A DNA stretch of 5,162 nucleotides from Comamonadaceae bacterium (lineage in GTDB: Bacteria > Pseudomonadota > Gammaproteobacteria > Burkholderiales > Burkholderiaceae_C), in assembly GCA_947455585.1 (NCBI GenBank), contig CANGOY010000160.1, positions 1-5,162 of the forward strand, given 5' to 3'. Shown here in pieces: positions 1-5,162 of this stretch; positions within the stretch are counted from its first letter, which is position 1; each line of letters opens with the position of its first letter. The notes beneath the pieces are model-generated. The model was not told where the DNA came from. It worked only from the letters and a program-made list of their open reading frames with translations, and did no database searches. The position numbers and the translations under genes are program-made.

Positions 1-461
1 AGCAACACAGGAATCATGTTGCGAAAGGCTTGTGGCAACACAATCAAGCGCATGTTCTGCGCGTAGCTCATGCCCAAAGCCTGACCCGCCATGACCTGGC
101 CACGCGGGATGGACTGAATGCCCGCACGCATGATTTCGCTGAAGTACGCCGCTTCAAACGCCACAAAGGTGATAGTGGCCGAGAGCTCGGCCCCAATGGA
201 GCGGCCAATCAAAAACGGAATCAACAAGAAGAACCACAGAATCACCATCACCAAGGGGATGGAGCGCATGCCGTTCACATAAATGACGGCGGGCAGTTCT
301 AACACCTTGTTACCCGACAAGCGCATGAGCGCGAGGATGGTGCCAAACACAATGCCGCCCACGGTGGCGATGATGGTCAGCTCAACGCTGAACAACATAC
401 CCTTCAACACAAACTTGTTGAAGATGTCCCATTCGACAAACGAAAAATCGAGTGCGCTCAT
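1..461 (-). CDS. gltK: Glutamate/aspartate ABC transporter permease GltK (partial, 3' end outside window)
   Basis: Inner-membrane permease of the GltIJKL glutamate/aspartate importer, expected to pair with GltJ to form the channel. The first 153 codons are visible from ATG at 461; the stop lies beyond the left edge. E. coli GltK is about 224 aa, so roughly two thirds is present. The sequence shows hydrophobic segments near residues 20-45 and 68-87. The cytoplasmic EAA loop of ABC importers runs from E103-A-A to L142-P143 (EAAYFSEIMRAG, then PRGQ, then ALGM, then VLPQAF), where the ATPase docks. YVNGMRSIPLVMVILWFF at about 61-78 is typical of the HisM/GltK branch of polar amino acid permeases. 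ATG begins 2 nt after the gltJ stop, which implies translational coupling. The upstream ribosome site is only a G-run (470-475), not a clean AGGAG. The assignment to GltK rather than another amino acid permease rests on pairing with GltI and GltJ. Confidence 0.9.
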   Translation of the reverse strand, partial: MSALDFSFVEWDIFNKFVLKGMLFSVELTIIATVGGIVFGTILALMRLSGNKVLELPAVIYVNGMRSIPLVMVILWFFLLIPFLIGRSIGAELSATITFVAFEAAYFSEIMRAGIQSIPRGQVMAGQALGMSYAQNMRLIVLPQAFRNMIPVL

Positions 462-463
462 GC

Positions 464-1198
464 TCAGTGCCCCCCGCCGACATTCCCTGCGACCACTAAG
501 CCAGGGATTTGCATGCGGCGTTCCACGAAGGCCATCACACGGTTCACTGCAAAAGCAGACACGGTGTACAGCGCCGTCACGGCCAAGTACACCTCAATGC
601 CACGCGAGGTTTCTTCTTGCACTTGCATGGCGTACATAGTGAGTTCAGCAATCGACACCGCAAACGCCACCGAAGAATTTTTGAGCAAGTTCATCGACTC
701 GCTGGTGAGCGGCGGCCAAATGGTGCGAAACGCAATGGGCAACAACACATAGCGGTACGTTTGCCACGTGGTAAAGCCCATGGCCATGGCCGCATAACGC
801 TGGCCTCGTGGCATGGCTTGAATACCAGCGCGCAGCATCTCGGCCACACGTGAGGAGGTGAAGAAGCCTAAGCCCAACACCACCAACACAAACCCCGGCA
901 CTTGTTGCATGGCCGGAAAGACCTTGGGCAACACGAAGTACCAGAGAAAAATTTGGACCAACACGGGGATGTTGCGAAACAGCTCCACCCACACGTTGGC
1001 GAATCGGGTCAACCACACGTTCAAACGCGTGTCTTGCGGCAAGGTGCGCAGAATGCCAATCAGGCACCCTGACACCATGGCCACCACCCAGGCACTGCCT
1101 GCTACAGATAGCGTCCAGCCCCAGGCTTCAAACATCCACTCGAGGTAGGTTCTTCCACCACCATCGTCTTCTAGAAAAACCTGCCAATCGAGTGCCAT
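464..1198 (-). CDS. gltJ: Glutamate/aspartate ABC transporter permease GltJ
   Basis: Complete 244-aa inner-membrane permease of the glutamate/aspartate importer, close to the roughly 246 aa of E. coli GltJ. The N-terminus (MALDWQVFLEDD) and the following TYLEWMFEAWGWTLSVAG resemble GltJ. Hydrophobic stretches lie around residues 27-50, 77-92, 100-115, 175-192 and 203-220. The EAA-type loop runs about 118-154 (AEMLRAGIQAMPRGQ, AMAMGFT, then YRYVLLP), followed by PPLTSESMNLLKNSSVA, a stretch strongly conserved in this permease branch. ATG at 1198 has an AGAAGA ribosome site (1207-1212) 8 nt upstream. The gene starts 19 nt after the gltI stop and ends 2 nt before gltK, so the three are almost certainly one transcript. 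The family assignment is firm; the substrate (Glu/Asp) is inferred mainly from the binding protein next to it. Confidence 0.93.
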   Translation of the reverse strand: MALDWQVFLEDDGGGRTYLEWMFEAWGWTLSVAGSAWVVAMVSGCLIGILRTLPQDTRLNVWLTRFANVWVELFRNIPVLVQIFLWYFVLPKVFPAMQQVPGFVLVVLGLGFFTSSRVAEMLRAGIQAMPRGQRYAAMAMGFTTWQTYRYVLLPIAFRTIWPPLTSESMNLLKNSSVAFAVSIAELTMYAMQVQEETSRGIEVYLAVTALYTVSAFAVNRVMAFVERRMQIPGLVVAGNVGGGH

Positions 1199-1217
1199 GT
1201 TTGTCGTCTTCTAAAAA

Positions 1218-2117
1218 TTACTTCTTGGCGTAGGCTTCGACAGGCTTGTCGTTCAAGTTTTTCCAAGCGTCCTTGTTGGCATCGCTGGCAGGCATGCCGA
1301 GCTTGATGTTCTTTGGAGGAATCGCTTGTGTGAACCACTTGTCATACAGCTTGGCGAGCTCGCCTGACTTAGCCAAACCAGCAATCGTGTCATCAGCCAA
1401 CTTCTTGAAAGCTGGGTCGTCCTTACGGAACACGATGGCGATGGGCTCCACGTTCAACACTTCGCCCACGATTTTGAAATCGGCTGGGGCTTTGGAGTTG
1501 GCGATGTTGCCAGCCAAGATTTGGCCGTCCATCACGAACGCATCAGCGCGGCCAGACTCGAGCAACAAGAAGCTGTCTGCGTGGTCTTTGCCGAACACTT
1601 CTTTGAAGTCAACACCTGTGGCGCGTTCGTTCTTGCGCAACAGTTGCACAGAAGTGGTGCCCGTGGTGGTAGCCACGTTCTTGCCGTTCAACTGAGCGAT
1701 AGAGGTGATGCCAGAGTTGGCGCGCACAGCGATGCGCACTTCTTCCACGTAAGTGGTGAACGCGAAAGCCACTTGCTTTTGGCGGGCTTCGTTGTTGGTG
1801 GTCGAGCCGCACTCGATGTCCACGGTGCCGTTCTCAACCAAAGGAATACGGTTTTGTGAAGTGACCGGTGTGTACTTCACTTCCAGCTTTTTACCGGCAG
1901 CCTTTTCGAGGTTGGCGATGATGCGTTGGCAAATCTCAACGTGATAACCCACATATTTGCCGTCACCCAAGGTGTAAGACAAAGCGCCCGAAGAGTCGCG
2001 CACACCCATGGTGATGCTGCCTGCGGCTTTGACTTTGGCGAGGGTGTCATTGGCTTGCGCGAAGGCGGTGCCAGCCAACAGGGTGGCCACGGCCAAGGTA
2101 ACGAACTGCTTTTTCAT
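1218..2117 (-). CDS. gltI: Periplasmic glutamate/aspartate-binding protein GltI
   Basis: Type 2 periplasmic binding protein that captures glutamate/aspartate and delivers it to GltJK. 299 aa, against about 302 in E. coli GltI. Residues 1-20 are a Sec signal peptide (MKKQ, hydrophobic core, then TAFA|QA), with a second possible cut after residue 22. Family signatures include SQNRIPLV (87-94), IECGSTTNN (101-109), TTGTT (151-155), GKDHADSF (176-183), LESGRADAF (186-194) and IPPKN (266-270). S87, R90, S105, T107, R112, T155 and H179 fall at the spacing of the ligand-contacting residues recalled for the E. coli/Shigella protein, so the pocket appears intact. C63 and C103 could form a disulfide. 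ATG at 2117 is chosen because GGAG (2124-2127) lies 6 nt upstream; a TTG four codons earlier overlaps that site. First gene of the gltIJK transcript, 66 nt after the recombinase stop. Confidence 0.95.
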   Translation of the reverse strand: MKKQFVTLAVATLLAGTAFAQANDTLAKVKAAGSITMGVRDSSGALSYTLGDGKYVGYHVEICQRIIANLEKAAGKKLEVKYTPVTSQNRIPLVENGTVDIECGSTTNNEARQKQVAFAFTTYVEEVRIAVRANSGITSIAQLNGKNVATTTGTTSVQLLRKNERATGVDFKEVFGKDHADSFLLLESGRADAFVMDGQILAGNIANSKAPADFKIVGEVLNVEPIAIVFRKDDPAFKKLADDTIAGLAKSGELAKLYDKWFTQAIPPKNIKLGMPASDANKDAWKNLNDKPVEAYAKK

Positions 2118-2123
2118 GAGTTG

Positions 2124-2127
2124 CTCC
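2124..2127 (-). promoter_or_regulatory. Ribosome binding site of gltI
   Basis: On the minus strand GGAG is followed by CAACTC and then ATG at 2117, a standard 6-nt spacing. It decides the start: the alternative TTG at 2129 would overlap the site itself and add four residues (M/L-E-Q-L) ahead of a normal MKKQ signal peptide. Confidence 0.8.
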
Positions 2128-2156
2128 AATTAAGGTGAATGAAGGGGTAAATCTGC

Positions 2157-2162
2157 ATTCTA
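2157..2162 (-). promoter_or_regulatory. Possible -10 element for gltIJK
   Basis: The minus strand reads TAGAAT, a 5/6 match to TATAAT, which would give a leader of about 30 nt before the gltI ATG. No convincing -35 lies 16-18 nt upstream (only T-rich/C-rich sequence at the recombinase stop), so the promoter may be weak, activator-dependent or absent. The whole 66-nt gap (2118-2183) shows no hairpin terminator, so read-through from the recombinase gene is an alternative source of transcription. Confidence 0.2.
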
Positions 2163-2183
2163 GAGAGTGTTGCCATGGGGAAA

Positions 2184-3485
2184 TTACTTAGCTCTTTTGC
2201 CGTGCAATAGGGCGATGTTCATTTCGGCAGACAAAGTGCTGGCGTAGAACTTTTCAATCATTTCCACCGAAGTTCTGGCATTTCTGGCCAATGTCAATAA
2301 ATCAATATTGCCTCCGAATATCAGCCTGAATGTGATGGCGGTGTGGCGCAAACTGTAAAGCGAACGCATGGTTCCATGTGGACCTTGCTTGATACCAAGG
2401 TCTTTGAGAATCCAGTTGAACAGCCAACCAATGATGTCCAACATGCGGCGGCGATTGAGCTCATCAGGAAAAAACACATAGTCATCAGGGCGGCCAAAGC
2501 CTTGGACCTTTTGACGCGCAAGTAGGCGTTCATAAATACGCACGGCAGGTGGCAGGCTAACAATGGGGGACTTGTGCCGCTTCACCTCGGGCAAAGTGAG
2601 TCGCAAGTAGTTGAACTGGCCTTTGATAATTTCGATGTGTTTGTGCTGCAGTTGCCGCACATCACCAGGGCGAACAAAGGTGTACACCATGAAACGAATC
2701 AGCCCGTTCATCTCAACCGGCATGGTGTGATACGAGGCATGAATCCAGATGCGCTTACCCGGAGGCCAGTCTGCATACGTCACTCGCGTCAGCTCTTTTG
2801 ACTTTTGAAGAATGCGCTTGTACTCGGTGACCGTAAAGGCGCCACGAGAATTGAGTTGCAATTTAACGGGTGGGAAAAGCGGCATTTGCGAAATCACGCC
2901 ACGGACAAACAACAACTTCAGTAACTTTCGCAAATGAGCCAAGTAACCGAGGATGGTGGAACCAGCAAGGTTCTTCGCTGTCAAAAACTGCACAAAGTCT
3001 TGAATAGTTTTTGTGTTGATCGACTTTAAGGGTTTGACTTTCAAGAAATCAAAAATCAGCCCTTCTAATCGAATCTTGGTCATCAACCATGATTCTTTTT
3101 TGATTTCGTCGCGCGAGACGCGGTCTAACTCTTGACGCAAGATGTCTTCAATCAAATCATGTAACAGGTATTGACTTTTACGAATCAACGGCAAACTTGC
3201 ATCACCTTCCACAACCAAGGCATCCACTTGTCCACGCGCCAACAGATCTTGGTAAAAATCTTTGGCAAACACATGTGCTTCAGCCACATCTGTCGTTTTC
3301 AAACTTCTTGCGATGTAACGACCATGGCTATAGATGCGAACCTGCCAATACTTGCTGCCTGAAACCCTGAAAATCTTGAGCTTGGCAGGCAACCCCTCAA
3401 CCTGCATGAAGCTTGATTTAATGGGTGAGTTTCGCGCGCGTGGAGTAAAAAAGAAATCGTCGTTGGCTGAGGCAAGCAGGTTCAT
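2184..3485 (-). CDS. Tyrosine recombinase / phage-type site-specific integrase
   Basis: Complete 433-aa DNA strand-exchange enzyme of the tyrosine recombinase superfamily. Residues about 34-85 (KIFRVSGSKYWQVRIYSHG, then ARSLKTTD) look like a small N-terminal DNA-binding module. Residues about 105-215 fit the SAM-like core-binding domain, and 220-420 the catalytic domain. Catalytic candidates are R272 (FVRPGDVRQL), K302 or K305 (LPEVKRHK), R380-H381 in LYSLRHTAITFR, and the nucleophile Y414 (MIEKFYAS). Two common positions differ: the first His of HxxR is Y377, and the LGH box is NARTS (402-406). I recall both from a known branch of integrases (YSLRHT...TSVEMI...FY), so the enzyme looks active. 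ATG at 3485 lacks a clear ribosome site; ATG at 3407 (M27) is an alternative. No excisionase, tRNA or other phage gene is adjacent. Target site and element are unknown. Confidence 0.92.
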   Translation of the reverse strand: MNLLASANDDFFFTPRARNSPIKSSFMQVEGLPAKLKIFRVSGSKYWQVRIYSHGRYIARSLKTTDVAEAHVFAKDFYQDLLARGQVDALVVEGDASLPLIRKSQYLLHDLIEDILRQELDRVSRDEIKKESWLMTKIRLEGLIFDFLKVKPLKSINTKTIQDFVQFLTAKNLAGSTILGYLAHLRKLLKLLFVRGVISQMPLFPPVKLQLNSRGAFTVTEYKRILQKSKELTRVTYADWPPGKRIWIHASYHTMPVEMNGLIRFMVYTFVRPGDVRQLQHKHIEIIKGQFNYLRLTLPEVKRHKSPIVSLPPAVRIYERLLARQKVQGFGRPDDYVFFPDELNRRRMLDIIGWLFNWILKDLGIKQGPHGTMRSLYSLRHTAITFRLIFGGNIDLLTLARNARTSVEMIEKFYASTLSAEMNIALLHGKRAK

Positions 3486-3487
3486 TT

Positions 3488-3514
3488 TTGTTGTTTCGGT
3501 ATGTCAAATATAAA
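3488..3514 (+). promoter_or_regulatory. Possible porin promoter
   Basis: TATAAA at 3509-3514 is a reasonable -10. The best -35 is TTGTTG at 3488-3493 with a short 15-nt spacer, so this is tentative. A start about 7 nt downstream would place the inverted repeat 3522-3547 at the extreme 5' end of the porin mRNA. The site also overlaps the leader of the divergent recombinase gene. Confidence 0.22.
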
Positions 3515-3521
3515 GTTCGTA

Positions 3522-3547
3522 GTTCATAACTGGGTGGAGTTATGAAC
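3522..3547. repeat. Perfect 10-bp inverted repeat with 6-bp spacer
   Basis: Left arm GTTCATAACT (3522-3531), spacer GGGTGG (3532-3537), right arm AGTTATGAAC (3538-3547); the arms are exact reverse complements. It lies 37 nt upstream of the recombinase ATG, between the two divergent genes. Three readings are possible: a core recombination site for the neighbouring tyrosine recombinase (such enzymes use short inverted arms around a 6-8 bp spacer), an operator for a dimeric regulator of one or both genes, or an mRNA hairpin covering the GGAG and ATG at 3536-3544. It is not followed by a T-run, so it is not a standard terminator. Confidence 0.75.
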
Positions 3548-3652
3548 ACATTGACACTATCGAAGCAAATCAAGCTCAAACACTCGACAATGGGCAATAA
3601 CCCTCGTTGCATTGGCCGCTTTGGCCGCGACTTCTGCTTTCGCGCAATCTAG
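3542..3652 (+). other. Displaced porin start and signal-peptide n-region in the wrong frame
   Basis: ATG at 3542, preceded by GGGTGGAG, opens a 36-codon frame: MNTLTLSKQIKLKHSTM, then GNNPRC and on to TAG at 3650-3652. The first 17 residues are basic (K8, K11, K13) and resemble a signal-peptide n-region. The hydrophobic core and AFA|Q cleavage site continue in another frame, that of the porin. Removing one base from GGG at 3592-3594 turns ATGGGCAATAACC into ATG-GCA-ATA-ACC and gives AITLVALAALAATSAFAQ joined directly to the mature porin. I read this as the true 5' end of the porin gene, separated by a single-base indel (mutation or sequencing error). The GGAG-to-ATG spacing is only 2 nt, which is unusually short. 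Confidence 0.6.
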
Positions 3653-4964
3653 CGTGACCATGTACGGCACATTGGATGTTGGCGTCATGACACAAAACCG
3701 TGGTGTCAACGGTGATGCTAATACAGCATCTACATTCGCAACCTTACCTACAGCTCAACCTGCATACTTAAACAACCGCGTTACAGGTATGGCTTCTAGT
3801 GGCTTGACACCTTCCAAGTGGGGCATCAAGGGCGTTGAAGACATGGGCGGCGGTATGAAAACTAGCTTCGTCTTGGAATCAGCTTTGAACGTCAACACGG
3901 GTACCAACCCTAACGGCCGTCTCAACGACAGCTTGGCTGGCACAAAAACTACCTTCAACAATGGCGAAGGTTCAATTCAAGGCCAAATGTTTGACCGTGA
4001 AGCATCTTTGGGTATTTCTGGTGACTTCGGTGAGTTGAAGGCGGGCCGTATGACCACCACCATGGCTGACACCATCGGTGCCTACGATCCATTGCGTGTT
4101 GCCTATGCATCTAGCCCACTGGGATTCAATGGTGGTTACGGTGCTTCTGGCTTTACTGGTGAAGGCCGTTGGGACAATTCTTTCAAGTACACCAAATCAT
4201 TTGGTGCAACCACTGCAAGCTTGAACTACAAGACTGCTGGCACAACCAACGGTATCAAACAAGGCCAAGCCATGGGCGCAGCTTTGGAATACGCACAAGG
4301 TAACTTTGGCGTCAAGGGCTCATGGGCTGCTAACCGCGATGCTATGTTAGTTGGTAACGGCTCTTCTGCTTGCACGGCCGATGCTGCTCTTGCTAAGACT
4401 TGTTCTGCCCCCCAAACTGTCGGTGCCCCTGGTTTGGCTGTGACTTTTGCTGATACAAATGCATTTGCTTTGGTTGGTAAGTTGACTCAAGACAAGTTGA
4501 CTTGGAAAGGTGGCGTTGAAGTCATCACAACCAAGAACCCACAAAACGCCAACTACGACACAGCTGCAAACTTCCCACAAGTTAACGGTTTGCCAGTTAC
4601 AGCAGTTGTCGCAGGCGGATATAACACTCCTTTGACGCAAAAGATGTACTGGTTTGGTGCAAACTACGAGATGACCTCACAGTGGGAACTGAGTGCTGCC
4701 GTTTACCGCCGTAACGATAGTGTTTCAGGTTCTGTTTCTGTTTCTGGTGTGACTCCTATTGCTCTTCAAGATACCAGTTCAGCAACGTATTATGGTTTGC
4801 AATCTCAGTACAAGTTGAGCCCACGTACTAAGTGGTACGCAAGTTACATGCAATCTCATACAACTGGTCCACAATGGCAGAATGCGTCCGCTAACGGTGG
4901 CACAGCTTTGTTGACAGTCCCAAACATCGTTACTATCACCACTGGTATCGTCCACTCTTTCTAA
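3612..4964 (+). CDS. Gram-negative general porin, Omp32-like (apparent 5' frameshift)
   Basis: Outer-membrane beta-barrel porin, expected to form trimeric channels for small, probably anionic, solutes by analogy with Comamonas Omp32. The frame from TTG at 3612 encodes 450 aa. Residues 1-11 are the tail of a signal peptide (AALAATSAFA|Q) and the mature chain starts QSSVTMYGTLDVGV. Porin signatures are SKWGIKGVEDMGGGMKTSF (68-86), FDREASLGISGDFGELKAGR (127-146), YYGLQSQYKLSPRTKWYASY (393-412) and the terminal strand ending VHSF, whose C-terminal Phe is the barrel-assembly signal. The mature part (about 439 aa) is longer than Omp32 (about 330), implying long loops; C254 and C264 lie in one. TTG at 3612 lacks a ribosome site and a basic n-region, so it is unlikely to be the real start. 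The likely start is ATG 3542 in another frame, making this a frameshifted gene or a sequence error. Frequent GGT, GCT and TTG codons suggest high expression. Confidence 0.88.
   Translation: MAALAATSAFAQSSVTMYGTLDVGVMTQNRGVNGDANTASTFATLPTAQPAYLNNRVTGMASSGLTPSKWGIKGVEDMGGGMKTSFVLESALNVNTGTNPNGRLNDSLAGTKTTFNNGEGSIQGQMFDREASLGISGDFGELKAGRMTTTMADTIGAYDPLRVAYASSPLGFNGGYGASGFTGEGRWDNSFKYTKSFGATTASLNYKTAGTTNGIKQGQAMGAALEYAQGNFGVKGSWAANRDAMLVGNGSSACTADAALAKTCSAPQTVGAPGLAVTFADTNAFALVGKLTQDKLTWKGGVEVITTKNPQNANYDTAANFPQVNGLPVTAVVAGGYNTPLTQKMYWFGANYEMTSQWELSAAVYRRNDSVSGSVSVSGVTPIALQDTSSATYYGLQSQYKLSPRTKWYASYMQSHTTGPQWQNASANGGTALLTVPNIVTITTGIVHSF
4731..4746 (+). repeat. Short 6-bp tandem repeat inside the porin
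   Basis: TCTGTT is repeated 2.7 times and encodes alternating Ser-Val within SGSVSVSGV (residues 372-380). It sits in a polar stretch between predicted strands, probably a surface loop. A change of one unit would add or remove two residues without shifting the frame. It may equally be simple beta-strand alternation. Confidence 0.6.
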
Positions 4965-4971
4965 TTCCCAC

Positions 4972-4987
4972 ACTAGCGTAAGCTAGT
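4972..4987 (+). other. Small hairpin after the porin stop (6-bp stem, GTAA loop)
   Basis: ACTAGC (4972-4977) and GCTAGT (4982-4987) pair around GTAA, a GNRA-type tetraloop, 7 nt after the porin stop. It has no T-run, so it is not itself a terminator. It may stabilise the 3' end of the porin mRNA ahead of the terminator at 5008, or serve as a protein-binding palindrome. Confidence 0.5.
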
Positions 4988-5007
4988 CAAGGATTTAGAA
5001 GAACCCC

Positions 5008-5042
5008 AAGCCCCATCCCTTGCAAAAGTGGTGGGGCTTTTT
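5008..5042 (+). terminator. Rho-independent terminator of the porin gene
   Basis: AAGCCCCA (5008-5015) pairs perfectly with TGGGGCTT (5032-5039), leaving a 16-nt loop that can be tightened by a T-G and a C-G pair. The stem runs into TTTTT (5038-5042). It lies 43 nt after the porin stop and 32 nt before the next start codon, so it separates the porin from the downstream gene. Confidence 0.88.
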
Positions 5043-5064
5043 AAATCAGCATAACTAAACAATT

Positions 5065-5068
5065 GGAG
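5065..5068 (+). promoter_or_regulatory. Ribosome binding site of the downstream exported-protein gene
   Basis: GGAG lies 6 nt before ATG at 5075 and directly abuts an in-frame ATG at 5069. The spacing selects 5075 as the start. The 32-nt gap after the terminator leaves little room for a promoter, so one may overlap the terminator; I could not identify a convincing one. Confidence 0.7.
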
Positions 5069-5074
5069 ATGGCA

Positions 5075-5162
5075 ATGACTTCTATTACAAAAATCGCAGT
5101 GGCTTGTGCTGCATTGGCTGCAGCTTCTGGTGCATTTGCACAGAAGGCTGGGGACAACATTG
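5075..5162 (+). CDS. Exported protein, possibly OmpW-family outer-membrane protein (partial, 5' end only)
   Basis: Only 29 codons are visible before the right edge. MTSITKIAVACAALAAASG followed by AFA|QKAGDNI is a clear Sec signal peptide with a short basic n-region, an Ala-rich core and an AFA cleavage site. A mature start of Q-K-A-G-D-N-I resembles the beginning of OmpW-type eight-stranded barrels in Burkholderiales as I remember them. That is a weak basis, and other periplasmic or outer-membrane proteins could start this way. C11 lies inside the hydrophobic core, not in a lipobox context. It follows the porin terminator, so it is probably transcribed separately. Confidence 0.65.
   Translation, partial: MTSITKIAVACAALAAASGAFAQKAGDNI

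Noticed and set aside
283..1148. Several open frames opposite or out of frame with gltJ/gltK (for example 283-639 plus, 645-1067 minus)
   Set aside because: They are shadows of the permease genes, with no ribosome sites and no recognisable domains, while the overlapping GltJ/GltK frames are strongly family-like.
1246..2138. Open frames on the plus strand across gltI
   Set aside because: Antisense shadows of a clear GltI coding sequence; the compositions (His/Arg-rich or low complexity) are typical of reversed coding frames.
2184..3485. Recombinase as a pseudogene because of the missing His in HxxR and LGH
   Set aside because: The frame is full length, and Arg, Lys, Arg-His and Tyr are all in place; the substitutions fit a known integrase branch.
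3502..3507. Perfect TTGACA on the minus strand as a -35 box for the recombinase
   Set aside because: A -10 at normal spacing would fall on the recombinase start codon and early coding sequence, and no match is present there.
3551..3556. Perfect TTGACA on the plus strand as a porin -35 box
   Set aside because: No -10-like hexamer lies 16-18 nt downstream, and it would sit inside the reconstructed signal-peptide coding sequence.
3612..3614. TTG 3612 as the genuine porin start
   Set aside because: It has no ribosome site and gives only the last part of a signal peptide with no basic n-region; kept only as the boundary of the open frame.
5051..5057. CATAACT shared with the inverted-repeat arm at 3525-3531
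   Set aside because: Only 7 nt are shared, with no second arm, so it is probably chance rather than another recombination site.

Overview
The window looks like chromosomal DNA from a Gram-negative betaproteobacterium, most likely Burkholderiales of the Comamonadaceae kind. This is an inference from three things: a GltIJK-type glutamate/aspartate ABC transporter, an Omp32-like trimeric porin with a C-terminal phenylalanine, and outer-membrane signal peptides ending in AFA|Q. No rRNA, tRNA or CRISPR array is visible.

Left half (1-2117, minus strand): a compact operon read right to left, gltI (periplasmic Glu/Asp-binding protein), gltJ (permease) and gltK (permease, cut by the left edge). Spacing is tight (19 nt, then 2 nt). 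The ATPase gene gltL would be expected beyond the left edge but is not seen. Together the products would import glutamate and aspartate from the periplasm.

Middle (2184-3485, minus strand): a full-length 433-aa tyrosine recombinase (phage/island-type integrase). It reads in the same direction as the glt operon and ends 66 nt before gltI, with no terminator visible between them. It is the only mobile-element gene in the window.

The 126-nt gap between the recombinase and the porin (3486-3611) is the most interesting stretch. It holds a perfect 10-bp inverted repeat with a 6-bp spacer (3522-3547), a possible promoter, and a porin 5' end that appears frameshifted. A good start and signal-peptide n-region lie in one frame and the rest of the porin in another; losing one base, for example from GGG at 3592-3594, would join them.

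Right part (3612-5162, plus strand): the porin body, a small GNRA-loop hairpin, a strong rho-independent terminator, and the first 29 codons of another exported protein, possibly OmpW-like. The porin and the Glt system could act in series (outer-membrane diffusion, then inner-membrane uptake), but they are on opposite strands and nothing here shows co-regulation.
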